DNA of 64,000 nt from Pontibacter actiniarum (lineage in GTDB: Bacteria > Bacteroidota > Bacteroidia > Cytophagales > Hymenobacteraceae). The stretch lies in contig NZ_CP021235.1 in NCBI RefSeq assembly GCF_003585765.1, positions 62,001-126,000 on the forward strand. Reading direction: 5' to 3'. Of the stretch, positions 17,795 to 25,759 are shown one piece after another. Made by a program: the position numbers and the translations under genes. The notes beneath the pieces are model-generated. The model saw only the letters and a list, made by a program, of their open reading frames with translations. It had not been told where the DNA came from and searched no databases. Numbering within the stretch: position 1 is the stretch's first letter; each line of letters opens with the position of its first letter.

Positions 17795-17831
17795 TGTGGG
17801 TACAGTTTAGCTTAAAAATCAATATAGATAA

Positions 17832-17839
17832 CAAAAGTA
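17832..17839 (-). promoter_or_regulatory. -7 promoter box of the cyclophilin gene
   Basis: TACTTTTG on the minus strand, an exact consensus match 38 bases upstream of the ATG. Confidence 0.55.
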
Positions 17840-17943
17840 CGTAAATTATAGTTTAAGAGAGCAATAAGGCACGCTTTGCTCCGGCTGTTTGGCTGGCGTG
17901 GCGGGCCTGTTTAGTTATGTAGGATAGCACAACAAATCAAACT

Positions 17944-18618
17944 ATGAAAAAAATGAAGATAATGGCCTATGCCCTGGCGATGTGCTTTAGTGTAGCACTC
18001 GTAAGTTGCGGCACCGGGCCTGACAACGCTGAAAACGAACTACAGGAAGAAACCAAGCCAAACCCGGGGGCGCAGACAGACGCCAAAATGACGAACCCAA
18101 CTACTCCTGGCCGGCAAGCCGGTGAAGGAGAGGCAGAAGGAGGAACCGAAGAGGTGGAGTTGACTGCTACGGACCCGGATATAGGTGGACATGAAATGAT
18201 GCCGACCCAGCTGGTGGTGGAGAACATCACCTCCAACTATGAGCTGAGCACGCTGGCCGCTGCACTCCGCAGGGCGGAGCTGGTGGATGCCTTAAACGCG
18301 ACCGGCCCTTACACCGTGTTTGCGCCAGAGAACGATGCCTTTGAGGCCTTGCCGGATGGGGTGCTGGAAGAGCTGATGCAGCCTGAGAACAAAGCCCGCC
18401 TGAAGGAGATCCTGAACAACCACGTGGTGGCCGGCAGGCTAACGGTAAGCGAGCTAAAGGACGGCGCCACCCTTAAAACGGTAGGAGGAGAGCAGCTGAA
18501 GGTATCCAAGAAGGGAGAGAAGGTGATGATTAACGGCGCCGAAGTACTGCAGCCTAACGTGGAGAGCGAGAACGGGGTGATTCATGTGATTGGCAAAGTA
18601 TTGATCACGAAGAAATAG
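17944..18618 (+). CDS. Fasciclin (FAS1) domain lipoprotein
   Basis: A 224-residue protein with a signal peptide ending in the lipobox ALVSC (C at about 22), then an acidic, low-complexity linker of about 60 residues, and one FAS1 domain from about 85 to the end. The conserved FAS1 blocks are present: GPYTVFAPENDAFEALP and the C-terminal NGVIHVIGKVL. FAS1 domains mediate adhesion; in bacteria such lipoproteins are thought to help cell-surface contacts. Single gene with a strong terminator behind it. Confidence 0.93.
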   Translation: MKKMKIMAYALAMCFSVALVSCGTGPDNAENELQEETKPNPGAQTDAKMTNPTTPGRQAGEGEAEGGTEEVELTATDPDIGGHEMMPTQLVVENITSNYELSTLAAALRRAELVDALNATGPYTVFAPENDAFEALPDGVLEELMQPENKARLKEILNNHVVAGRLTVSELKDGATLKTVGGEQLKVSKKGEKVMINGAEVLQPNVESENGVIHVIGKVLITKK

Positions 18619-18640
18619 ACTGCCGCCAAAGCGGCTATGC

Positions 18641-18676
18641 AAAAAAGGCAGGCGCTGTACAGTGCCTGCCTTTTTT
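18641..18676. terminator. Bidirectional intrinsic terminator
   Basis: 13-base arms AAAAAAGGCAGGC and GCCTGCCTTTTTT around a 10-base loop, with a T7 run on the plus strand; it also suits the converging SDR gene that ends at 18695. Confidence 0.85.
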
Positions 18677-18694
18677 TGTGCCCACCGCGGGAGC

Positions 18695-19396
18695 TTAGAA
18701 AGGGTTGGTGGCCCAGACGGAGTGCTCCGGTATAAAGCCGCGGCTGTCCATTTGCAGCGCGCTCTTGATGGCCCAGGCAATCTCCTCGCCCCGCAGTTTG
18801 TTCGGCTCGCTATCGCGCTCCCGGCGGTCCTGCTGCCCGAAGGCCGTGGTTACCTCGCTTGGGTTGATCAGCATTACGCGCACATTGTACTTGCGCAGCT
18901 CGGCCTGCCAACTCTGCGTCATGCTACGCAGCGCGGCCTTGGAGGAGGCGTAAACGGAGCCGCCCGCGTAGCCGTTCAGCGCCGCCGTGGAGCCGATGTT
19001 GATGATGTTGCCGTGCTTTTGCTTTTTGAAGATCTCTGCTGCCCGCGCGGCCATCATGGCGGCCCCGAACACGTTCACGCTGTACACCTCCTGAAAGTCC
19101 TCCACCGTCAGCTCCTCGACCAGCTTTCGCGTGCCGACGCCGGCGTTGTTAATGAGTGCATCCAGCCGGCCGTACTCGTCCATAAAGGTCTTAAAGGTGC
19201 GCTTTACATCGTAGGGGTTGGCGACGTCGGCGGTGATGGGCATGGCCCCTATGTCGCGAGCGGCTTTGTGGGTGCGTTTCTCGTCGCGGCCCGTAATGGC
19301 TACGTTGGCGCCCTTCTCTATGAGCAGCTTGGCCGTGGCATGCCCGATGCCCAGCGTGCCGCCTGTGATCAGGATATTGGCGTTGTCAAGTTTCAT
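18695..19396 (-). CDS. Short-chain dehydrogenase/reductase
   Basis: A 233-residue classical SDR. The cofactor-binding turn is TGGTLGIG near residues 11-18, followed by a basic residue in ITGRD that suggests NADP(H). NNAG, the serine in NIGSTAAL and the catalytic YASSK are all present. The first motif has Gly-Thr-Leu where many SDRs have Ala-Ser-Ser. The C-terminal region is short and carries GFIPEHSVWATNPF. Substrate unknown. Confidence 0.9.
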   Translation of the reverse strand: MKLDNANILITGGTLGIGHATAKLLIEKGANVAITGRDEKRTHKAARDIGAMPITADVANPYDVKRTFKTFMDEYGRLDALINNAGVGTRKLVEELTVEDFQEVYSVNVFGAAMMAARAAEIFKKQKHGNIINIGSTAALNGYAGGSVYASSKAALRSMTQSWQAELRKYNVRVMLINPSEVTTAFGQQDRRERDSEPNKLRGEEIAWAIKSALQMDSRGFIPEHSVWATNPF

Positions 19397-19539
19397 GGTA
19401 TCTGATGGTTAGGTTTCAAGAAGTATAAAATCATGTAACGGTGCAGGTGGGGATTGGTTAAACTGAGCGCCTTACCGCGGGCGGCATACACAGGGGCAGG
19501 CACAGTGTGTGCGGCAGCCGCGCAGAGGGCAGCTGGCAG

Positions 19540-19587
19540 AGATAAAACAGGAGAGGCGCAACATGTTGCGCCTCTCCTGTTTTATCT
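19540..19587. terminator. Perfect 48-base palindrome, probable terminator of waaA-rsgA
   Basis: Each half is 24 bases and they are exactly complementary with no loop (AGATAAAACAGGAGAGGCGC begins the left half). It lies 17 bases beyond the stop of rsgA on the minus strand. The TTTTATCT at the end of the arm gives a short U-rich stretch, so it can act as an intrinsic terminator. The lack of any loop mismatch over 48 bases is unusual. Confidence 0.7.
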
Positions 19588-19604
19588 GAAAAAGTATCTT
19601 AGCC

Positions 19605-20528
19605 TTACTTCCGGTTGTCGCCGCCGTGCAGCATGCTCAGGTAGCTTTCGTAGCGGCTCAGGGAAATATCGTTGTGGCGCACAGCCTCTATCACAGCGCA
19701 GCCCGGTTCGTTAAAGTGGGTGCAGTTGTTAAAGCGGCACTGGTTCATGCGCTCGCGCATCTCCGGGAAGTAGTGGCCCAGCTGCGCCGCCGGGATATCC
19801 ACAATGCCCAGTTCTTTAATGCCGGGGGTGTCGATGATGAACGTGTCCTGGTCCACCTCAAACATCTCGGCAAAGGTGGTGGTGTGTACGCCTTTGTCGG
19901 AGAAGTCAGAGATTTCGGAGGTTTTGAGCGCTAGGTCCGGCACCAGCAGGTTGATGAGGGTCGACTTCCCCACACCGGAGTGGCCGGAGAGGAGCGTGGT
20001 TTTGCCTTGCAGCAGCGCGCGCATTTCCTCAACGCCCTCGTTGGTCTTGGCCGATACCGCCAGGCTCGGGTAGCCGATCTGCCCGTACATGTGGCTGATC
20101 TGGCGCTGGTAGTCCATCACGTCCTCGTCGTAGAGGTCTGTTTTGTTGAAGATAAGCGTTGCCGGTATGTCATAGGCCTCCGCTGTTACCAAAAAGCGGT
20201 CTATAAAGCCAAAGGAGGTGCGCGGCGACACCAGCGTTACAATGAGCAGGGCCTGGTCTAAGTTGGCGGCAATAATGTGGGAGTAGGCGGTTTTGTGCGT
20301 GCTCTGGCGGATAATGTAGTTCTCCCGGTCTTCGATCTTGAAGATCACGGCTGTGTCCTCGCCCGTCTGCTCCACTTCAAATTCCACGCGGTCGCCCACG
20401 GCCAGCGGGTTGCTCACCTTCAGGCCCTTTATCTTAAACTTACCGCGCAGGCGAGCCCGGTGCAAATTGCCTTCCTCGTCGCGCACCAGGTACCACGACC
20501 CCGTCGATTTTACTACTACTCCTTTCAT
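19605..20528 (-). CDS. rsgA: Ribosome small subunit-dependent GTPase RsgA
   Basis: A 307-residue circularly permuted GTPase that helps late maturation of the 30S subunit. The domains in order are an N-terminal OB fold (about 1-70), the GTPase with the permuted order of motifs (FNKTDLYD, then SGHSGVGKSTLI, then DTPGIKELG), and a C-terminal zinc finger with the CxxxxCxHxxxxxC pattern (CRFNNCTHFNEPGC). The start is ATG 20528; upstream codons in frame run into the waaA gene and do not resemble the family. It follows waaA by 5 bases, so the two form an operon. Confidence 0.96.
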   Translation of the reverse strand: MKGVVVKSTGSWYLVRDEEGNLHRARLRGKFKIKGLKVSNPLAVGDRVEFEVEQTGEDTAVIFKIEDRENYIIRQSTHKTAYSHIIAANLDQALLIVTLVSPRTSFGFIDRFLVTAEAYDIPATLIFNKTDLYDEDVMDYQRQISHMYGQIGYPSLAVSAKTNEGVEEMRALLQGKTTLLSGHSGVGKSTLINLLVPDLALKTSEISDFSDKGVHTTTFAEMFEVDQDTFIIDTPGIKELGIVDIPAAQLGHYFPEMRERMNQCRFNNCTHFNEPGCAVIEAVRHNDISLSRYESYLSMLHGGDNRK

Positions 20529-20533
20529 CCGGT

Positions 20534-21775
20534 CTATTTCAGCAGCTGTTTCACATCGGCCATGATGGTAGCCGTGGCGCCAGCCTGCTTTTGTACGTAA
20601 TCTTTTTCTTTGTGAGTTATACTTTGCCGCAGCCCCGGTGTTGCGTGCACCCGCCCGAAAGCCTGCAGCAGCTCCTCCGCGTTTTGCACCGGAAAGGCAC
20701 ATTCCAACGCTACCAGGTCCTTTGCCTCCTGAAACTTGTCATACTTCGGCCCGAAGAACAGCGGCAGCCCAAACACGGCGGCTTCTAGTGTATTATGCAG
20801 CCCCTTGCCGAAGGCCCCGCCAATGTAGGCGTAGGTGCCGTAGCTGTAGAGCGAGGAGAGCATGCCGATGTTGTCGATCACCAGCACCTGGTACCTGGCC
20901 GCGTCTGCCGCAGAGGTTTGGGAGAAGCGCACGGCTCCTTTGCCCAGAGCCTGCATCACGGTGCTTATACTTGCCTCATTTACTTCGTGCGGCGCGATGA
21001 TGAACTTTATACCTGCTTTATACTTCTGGATCAGCGGCAGCAGCGCTTCTACATCCGCAGGCCAGCTGCTGCCCACCATAAACACCTCCTGCCCGGCCGC
21101 AAAAGCCTCTACCAAGGGTATGGTCTTCACCGAAGCGGCCGTCTGCAGCACCCTATCGAAGCGGGTGTCGCCGGCTATACTTGCGTTGCTGATGTGTATA
21201 CGGTGCAGCAGCTCCAGCGAGGTTTGGTTTTGGGTGTAGATGTGGGTGAAGCGGCGCAGAATGCGACGGTAAAAATCGCCGTAGGGCTTAAAGAACACCT
21301 GCTCCTGCCGGAAAATAGCAGAGATGGAAAGCACCGGTATACTTCGCTGCTGTAGCTCCTGCAGGTAATAATGCCAGAACTCATACTTCACGAACACCGC
21401 CAGCTTCGGTCTGGTGATGTCCAGAAACCGCTTGGCGTTGGAGGCGCTGTCCAGCGGCAGGTAGAAGATATAGTCGGCACCCGCGTAGTTTTTGCGCACC
21501 TCGTAGCCGGAAGGAGAAAAGAAGGTCAGCAGTACCTTGTACGTTGGGAATGTCTCCCGAAAGGCCTCTATCACCGGTCGCCCCTGCTCAAACTCGCCCA
21601 GCGAGGCACAGTGGAACCACACCAGCGGCGCCTGGTTCTGCTGCAGGGCCTGCTGCAGCTTTTCGAACTGCCCCTCGCGCCCCTGCCGCATCAGCTTCGC
21701 CTTCTCGTTAAAAGGGGCCGCCAGGGCAATGGCCGTACTGTAAGCCTTCAGGCCGATGTCGTAGAGTAACTTCAA
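20534..21775 (-). CDS. waaA: 3-deoxy-D-manno-octulosonic acid (Kdo) transferase
   Basis: A 413-residue GT-B enzyme that adds Kdo to lipid A precursors at the inner face of the cytoplasmic membrane. An N-terminal membrane-associated helix precedes the conserved WFHCASLGEFEQGRP stretch (about 53-67), which contains the catalytic Glu of WaaA. Other family parts are KYEFWHYYLQEL and the C-terminal nucleotide-sugar site YIGGAFGKGLHNTLEAAVFG. It shows that the organism makes Kdo-containing LPS. It is the first gene of the waaA-rsgA operon and has a -7 box at 21839. Confidence 0.96.
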   Translation of the reverse strand: MKLLYDIGLKAYSTAIALAAPFNEKAKLMRQGREGQFEKLQQALQQNQAPLVWFHCASLGEFEQGRPVIEAFRETFPTYKVLLTFFSPSGYEVRKNYAGADYIFYLPLDSASNAKRFLDITRPKLAVFVKYEFWHYYLQELQQRSIPVLSISAIFRQEQVFFKPYGDFYRRILRRFTHIYTQNQTSLELLHRIHISNASIAGDTRFDRVLQTAASVKTIPLVEAFAAGQEVFMVGSSWPADVEALLPLIQKYKAGIKFIIAPHEVNEASISTVMQALGKGAVRFSQTSAADAARYQVLVIDNIGMLSSLYSYGTYAYIGGAFGKGLHNTLEAAVFGLPLFFGPKYDKFQEAKDLVALECAFPVQNAEELLQAFGRVHATPGLRQSITHKEKDYVQKQAGATATIMADVKQLLK

Positions 21776-21838
21776 ATTTATACTTCTTTACAAAGACCTC
21801 GCGGTGCGCGCAGCTCCTGCGAGTGTCTGGTTCTGCTG

Positions 21839-21846
21839 CAAATATA
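21839..21846 (-). promoter_or_regulatory. -7 promoter box of waaA-rsgA
   Basis: TATATTTG on the minus strand, an exact consensus match that would give a leader of nearly 60 bases. Confidence 0.5.
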
Positions 21847-21909
21847 GCGCTTTGCGGAGGGATAGTTGGCAAAGGAGGGGTAGTTTGTGGGGCGGGAGAC
21901 TTTGTTGAC

Positions 21910-21939
21910 TTGGTGAGTTGCTGTTATCTGCTATATTTG
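21910..21939 (+). promoter_or_regulatory. Full Bacteroidota promoter before the cassette-like stretch
   Basis: TTG at 21910-21912, a 19-base spacer and TATATTTG at 21932-21939 fit the -33/-7 consensus. Transcription would start near 21946, just before the site at 21975, and run into the A+T-rich lipoprotein gene. The 8-mer GTTATCTG (21923-21930) in the spacer occurs again at 22463-22470. Confidence 0.65.
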
Positions 21940-21974
21940 GTAGGAGAAGCGTGGGTTGTTACGTTTAGCAGCTA

Positions 21975-21982
21975 GTTGGGAG
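21975..21982 (+). other. Possible 5' core site of an integron-like cassette
   Basis: GTTGGGAG is exactly complementary to CTCCCAAC at 22416-22423 beyond the next gene. In linear integron cassettes the first bases of a cassette are complementary to the first arm of its own attC site, which is what is seen. The site fits GTTRRRY except in the last base. Confidence 0.4.
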
Positions 21983-21998
21983 GTATAAGAATTAATTA

Positions 21999-22394
21999 AT
22001 GAAGAACATATACACTGTTTTCTTAGTGTTGCTTTTGATAAGCTGTAGTGTGAAAGAGAGCGAGAAAGAATCCGTTGCTCAACCTCATGCTAACACTTCT
22101 TCTCCAGCAGTTGAATCACAACATTCGGGTGCCCAGCCTTTATTTACCAAAGAAGATATAAAAGGTATATGGACTTCAGGAGAAACTGAAAACGCAAGCT
22201 TTAGAATCGATGAAGATTCAATATTATTTGTAGACTCATATGAATATCTGAAATACGAATTCAGAAATGACACTCTAATCTATATGGAAGATAATATTCC
22301 CTTCTTTAAGGCAAGAGTAATAAAAGCGGACGAAGATTCTTTAGTGCTTTCCAACGAGGATGGAGTTCGAAGACTCTGGAGATTTAATGATTAG
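21999..22394 (+). CDS. A+T-rich hypothetical lipoprotein (cassette-like gene)
   Basis: A 131-residue protein with a hydrophobic N-terminus and lipobox LLISCS (C at about 16). A short Ser/Thr-rich linker is followed by a compact domain, about residues 48-131, that begins LFTKEDIKGIWTSG and ends GVRRLWRFND. This looks like a small lipocalin-like or beta-sandwich domain that senses or binds something at the cell envelope, but no family is recognised. Codons are A/T-ending far more often than in neighbouring genes, which suggests horizontal transfer. It starts 17 bases after a possible core site and ends 21 bases before an attC-like site. Confidence 0.75.
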   Translation: MKNIYTVFLVLLLISCSVKESEKESVAQPHANTSSPAVESQHSGAQPLFTKEDIKGIWTSGETENASFRIDEDSILFVDSYEYLKYEFRNDTLIYMEDNIPFFKARVIKADEDSLVLSNEDGVRRLWRFND

Positions 22395-22415
22395 AAGTAA
22401 ATAAAAGAATCACAT

Positions 22416-22470
22416 CTCCCAACAAAACCTATAAGTTAGCTATGCCACCTTATAGCAGAGACGTTATCTG
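22416..22470 (+). other. attC-like recombination site
   Basis: In order: CTCCCAAC (22416-22423), 5-base spacer AAAAC, CTATAAG (22429-22435), 13-base loop, CTTATAG (22449-22455), 7-base spacer, GTTATCTG (22463-22470). The inner 7-base arms are perfectly complementary and the outer AAC and GTT pair, so the single strand can fold like an integron attC (R''-L''-loop-L'-R'). The 55-base size is typical. GTTATCT departs from the GTTRRRY consensus, and no integrase gene is in the window. Confidence 0.4.
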
Positions 22471-22532
22471 TCATAAAAAATGATAGAATAGAAAAATTAA
22501 GTGGTGCTGATAAGCGCAGAGTAAAGCTTGAA

Positions 22533-23006
22533 ATGAGGCAAGTTGTAGTAAGCTATTTAGCTAACGGAATTATCTTGTCTGTTCTAATCGCTGCTGCTAT
22601 CATCTTTGTTCAAAAGAAAGATAATCTTCCAGTCGAAAAGGGTGCAGCAGTCACTGTTTTGCTTCTAACCGCTGTCTCTGGATTTGCAGCCTTCTTGTTT
22701 CATGCAATCAGCGACTACCTAAAGGACTTGAGAAGCGATTCAAAAAGAATATACTCTGGGCAAGTAACAGATAAATCTACAAATACCAACTGGGGGTGGC
22801 ATGGTAATCCTGGTGCTGATTCCTGCTCACAACCAAAGCTTATCGAGTGCTTTTTAGTTATAGATAAGCGAAGAGTATGTGTGGAAGAAGATGAATATAA
22901 TAGTTTTGGAATCGGAGACAGAGTTAAGCTTTACTTTACAACCCGAAGTAATATCTTGTTAGGAGTAGCGAAAGAATCACATTCAGGAAATAAAGCGCAG
23001 ACTTAA
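22533..23006 (+). CDS. A+T-rich hypothetical membrane protein
   Basis: A 157-residue protein with two N-terminal membrane helices (about 8-27 and 36-56) and a soluble C-terminal domain of about 90 residues (KRIYSGQVTDKST to the end) that resembles a small beta-rich module. No family is recognised. The reading frame stays open for about 90 bases upstream with protein-like codons but offers no ATG, GTG or TTG, so 22533 is the best start. Base and codon use match the preceding lipoprotein gene, not the chromosome around it, so both probably arrived by transfer. Confidence 0.7.
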   Translation: MRQVVVSYLANGIILSVLIAAAIIFVQKKDNLPVEKGAAVTVLLLTAVSGFAAFLFHAISDYLKDLRSDSKRIYSGQVTDKSTNTNWGWHGNPGADSCSQPKLIECFLVIDKRRVCVEEDEYNSFGIGDRVKLYFTTRSNILLGVAKESHSGNKAQT

Positions 23007-23064
23007 GTTGATGCCTCAGCTTAGCCAAGAAACATTAACCACACCTCCATCAAACATCAACCAA

Positions 23065-23520
23065 ATGGAATCAGCCTTCAAGATTTGGGAAACCAGCAGA
23101 AACTTATACCTGGACTTTCTAAGCAAGTATACTTTAGAGCAACTCAACAAGGTGCCGGAGGGGTTCAGTAACAACCTGATCTGGAACATAGGTCACATCA
23201 TTGTGGCGCAGCAAGCCCTGGTGTACAAGTCTTCCGGCTTGCCGGGGTATGTGCCTGATGCGCTGTTTGAGCTGTACAAGCCGGGCACAAGACCCACTGC
23301 CGCTACCTCGCAGGAAGAGGTGGCGGAGCTAAAGGAGCTTTTGATCTCTTTGGTAGCGCAAACAAAAGCAGATTACTACGCCGGAAAGTTCGTTACCTAC
23401 AAAGAACGGATGACAGGCACGGGCTTTTACGTAGCCTCGCTAACGGATGCCATACAGTTTAACAATTACCACGAAGCGCTCCATTTGGGGGTTATGATGA
23501 ACATCAGGAAGTTTGTCTGA
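23065..23520 (+). CDS. DinB-family protein
   Basis: A 151-residue four-helix protein of the DinB/YfiT superfamily. The metal-binding histidines are recognisable in IWNIGHIIVAQ (first helix bundle) and HEALHLGVMMNIRK near the C-terminus. The start at 23065 (MESAFKIWETSRNLYLDFL) fits family members; ATG 23011 in frame would add 18 polar residues. DinB proteins bind a divalent metal and include thiol-dependent transferases; the substrate here is unknown. Base composition returns to the chromosomal norm in this gene. Confidence 0.88.
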   Translation: MESAFKIWETSRNLYLDFLSKYTLEQLNKVPEGFSNNLIWNIGHIIVAQQALVYKSSGLPGYVPDALFELYKPGTRPTAATSQEEVAELKELLISLVAQTKADYYAGKFVTYKERMTGTGFYVASLTDAIQFNNYHEALHLGVMMNIRKFV

Positions 23521-23647
23521 AACACCGGAACGAAGCCTGCCAGTCCCGAAGCACCCGCTCCGCCCAGCCGGCAGTAATCTCCTTGGCAATGTTGGCGCGC
23601 TGTACCTGCTGAAACCTTAAAACTAGAACAAATCCGGTTTTAGGCCT

Positions 23648-23655
23648 TATTTTTG
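23648..23655 (+). promoter_or_regulatory. -7 promoter box of the hydrolase gene
   Basis: TATTTTTG matches TAnnTTTG and would give a leader of about 39 bases to the ATG at 23701. Confidence 0.55.
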
Positions 23656-23700
23656 CACCTGTGGCACGGCCAGCAGGTAGTACAAATTTAAGAGGATAGC

Positions 23701-24570
23701 ATGATTCAGCAACACAGCGAGACAGACCCGCTGCAAAAGGTAATTATCGGGAGGTACGAAAACTATAATGAGTCGCCGGCTTATGCGGAGCTGGTAAACG
23801 AGGACCAGAAAAGCGGCCTGCCCCAGCGCAACCAGCTGAAGGAGGAGTTCGACAGCTTCAGGAAAGTACTGACAGACGCAGGCGTGGAAGTGCTGGTGCC
23901 GGACTATGTGGGCCGGTTTGTGTACGACCAGCTCACCCCGCGCGATATCGGCATGGTGATCGGCGATAAGTTTCTGCTTTGCAACATGGTGAAGCGAAGC
24001 CGCCGTTACGAGAGCGCCGGCATTTTCCGGTACCTGCACGCCATCCCCGACGATGAGCCGAACATCATCATCCCCGACTCGCCCACCTGCTTTATAGAAG
24101 GAGGCGACATCCTGATCGACAAAGGGAACCTCTTTGTGGCCGTGTCGCAGCGCACAAACCCGGAAGGCGTGGCGTTTCTGCAGGAGCAGTTCGGCAATGA
24201 GTTTAACATCGTGCCCATTGAGGCCCGCTCGCTGGCAGAAGGCGAGAACGTGCTGCACCTGGACTGTATGTTTAACCCGGTGGGGGAGAGAACCGCCCTT
24301 ATCTATGAGGAAGGCTTTAAGCAGGTGCCTCGTGAAATCCTGAATAACTACGACCTGATCCGGGTAAACAAGGCGCAGCAGCGGGAGCTGGCCACCAACA
24401 TCCTGTCGCTTTCGCAGGACCGCATCATCAGCCGCGACCATCCGCTGTGCAAACCGATCAACGACGAGATCCGGAAGGCGGGTATAGAGGTGACGGAAAT
24501 AACCTTTGATGCGGCCCCGGCCACCGGCGGCTCCTTCAGGTGCTGCAGCCTGCCCTTGCGGAGAGGCTAA
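23701..24570 (+). CDS. Amidinotransferase/arginine deiminase-like hydrolase
   Basis: A 289-residue member of the guanidino-group modifying enzymes (arginine deiminase, dimethylarginine dimethylaminohydrolase, amidinotransferase). The pseudo-fivefold beta/alpha propeller is indicated by IEGGDIL (E133 to D136), the catalytic H186-x-D188 in VLHLDCMF, and the C-terminal RCCSLPL with the expected nucleophile C281. Such enzymes form a thiouronium intermediate on the Cys and release citrulline-like products or transfer an amidino group. Which guanidino compound is used cannot be told. Single gene with its own promoter. Confidence 0.9.
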   Translation: MIQQHSETDPLQKVIIGRYENYNESPAYAELVNEDQKSGLPQRNQLKEEFDSFRKVLTDAGVEVLVPDYVGRFVYDQLTPRDIGMVIGDKFLLCNMVKRSRRYESAGIFRYLHAIPDDEPNIIIPDSPTCFIEGGDILIDKGNLFVAVSQRTNPEGVAFLQEQFGNEFNIVPIEARSLAEGENVLHLDCMFNPVGERTALIYEEGFKQVPREILNNYDLIRVNKAQQRELATNILSLSQDRIISRDHPLCKPINDEIRKAGIEVTEITFDAAPATGGSFRCCSLPLRRG

Positions 24571-24653
24571 CGGAGAGCGAAGTATAAAATTGAGCACAGC
24601 GGAACCTCGAACCAAAGCAGTTTTGAGTAGCTTACCGCCCAAAGTATAAATGT

Positions 24654-25136
24654 ATGGCCCTCACTATCCGCCCCATCCAACCTGCCGACAACGAGCCCCT
24701 GGCATCGCTGATTCGCACGGTTTTCAGAGAGTTTAAGATCGACAAGCCCGGCACGGTATACACAGACCCAACCACAGATGCTTTGTACCAGCTGTTCGAG
24801 CGCGCTGCCAGCGCCTATTTTGTTGCAGAAGAAAACGGTGTGCTACTAGGCGGCTGCGGCGTTTACCCTACAGAGGGCTTGCCGGAGGGCTGTGCAGAGC
24901 TGGTGAAGTTTTACCTTGCCGCCAGTGCCCGGGGCAAGGGCGTTGGCAACAAGCTGATGCAGCAAAGTATAGCGGCGGCCCGGGAGCTCGGATACAAGCA
25001 GCTGTACTTAGAGTCGTTCCCGGAACTGGCCAGGGCCGTATCTATGTATGAAAAAGCAGGCTTTAGGCCTTTGCCGAACGCACTCGGCAACTCCGGCCAC
25101 TATGCCTGCACCATCTGGATGTTGAAAGAACTATGA
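24654..25136 (+). CDS. GNAT-family N-acetyltransferase
   Basis: A 160-residue GNAT domain. The acetyl-CoA pyrophosphate-binding motif A is ARGKGVGNKLMQQ near residues 90-102 (Q/RxxGxG/A), followed by the conserved SMYEKAGF segment. The substrate is unknown. Its stop overlaps the start of the methyltransferase gene by 4 bases (ATGA), so the two genes are translationally coupled. Confidence 0.92.
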   Translation: MALTIRPIQPADNEPLASLIRTVFREFKIDKPGTVYTDPTTDALYQLFERAASAYFVAEENGVLLGGCGVYPTEGLPEGCAELVKFYLAASARGKGVGNKLMQQSIAAARELGYKQLYLESFPELARAVSMYEKAGFRPLPNALGNSGHYACTIWMLKEL

Positions 25137-25759
25137 GTATACAGCAAGCCTACAACAGTTGGGCATCGCAATACGACACCAACAAGAACCGCACCCGCGA
25201 TCTGGAGGCGGTAGCGCTGCGCGCCACACTGGCAGGCATAGGGTTTGAGTCTTGCCTGGAGGTTGGCTGCGGCACGGGCAAAAACACGGAGTGGCTGGTG
25301 CGAAAGGCACAGCACGTTACAGGCGTAGACCTGTCGGAGGAGATGCTGGAGCGGGCAAAGAAGAAGGTGAACTCTAACAAGGCTACGTTTGTGCAGGCCG
25401 ACATCACTCAGGGTTGGAGCTTTGCCACGCAGCCTTACGACCTGGTCAGTTTTAGCCTGGTGCTGGAGCACATCGCAGACCTGGAGCATATCTTCAGAAA
25501 AACAGCCGCAGTGTTAAGGCACGGCGGGCACGTATACATTGGCGAACTGCACCCTTTTAAGCAGTACAGCGGCACCAAAGCCCGCTTCGATACGGAGCAG
25601 GGGAGGCAGGAGGTGGCGTGCTACACCCACCACGTATCTGACTTTGTGCAGGCCGCCAAGCAGCATGGCCTGAAGCTGATAGACCTAAACGAGTACTTCG
25701 ACGACAACGACCGCACCAGCATACCGCGCATCCTGACGCTGCTCTTGCAGAGGGTGTAA
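25133..25759 (+). CDS. Class I SAM-dependent methyltransferase
   Basis: A 208-residue Rossmann-fold methyltransferase. Motif I is LEVGCGTGKNTEW near residues 42-54, followed by the acidic residue in VDLSEEML that holds the ribose and by VQADI. The later SFSLVLEHIADL is motif IV. The methyl acceptor is unknown. It overlaps the acetyltransferase gene by 4 bases; the two may act on the same small molecule. Confidence 0.92.
   Translation: MSIQQAYNSWASQYDTNKNRTRDLEAVALRATLAGIGFESCLEVGCGTGKNTEWLVRKAQHVTGVDLSEEMLERAKKKVNSNKATFVQADITQGWSFATQPYDLVSFSLVLEHIADLEHIFRKTAAVLRHGGHVYIGELHPFKQYSGTKARFDTEQGRQEVACYTHHVSDFVQAAKQHGLKLIDLNEYFDDNDRTSIPRILTLLLQRV

Noticed and set aside
23647..24642. 331-codon minus-strand reading frame
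   Set aside because: It is antisense to the arginine-deiminase-like gene, which has clear catalytic motifs.
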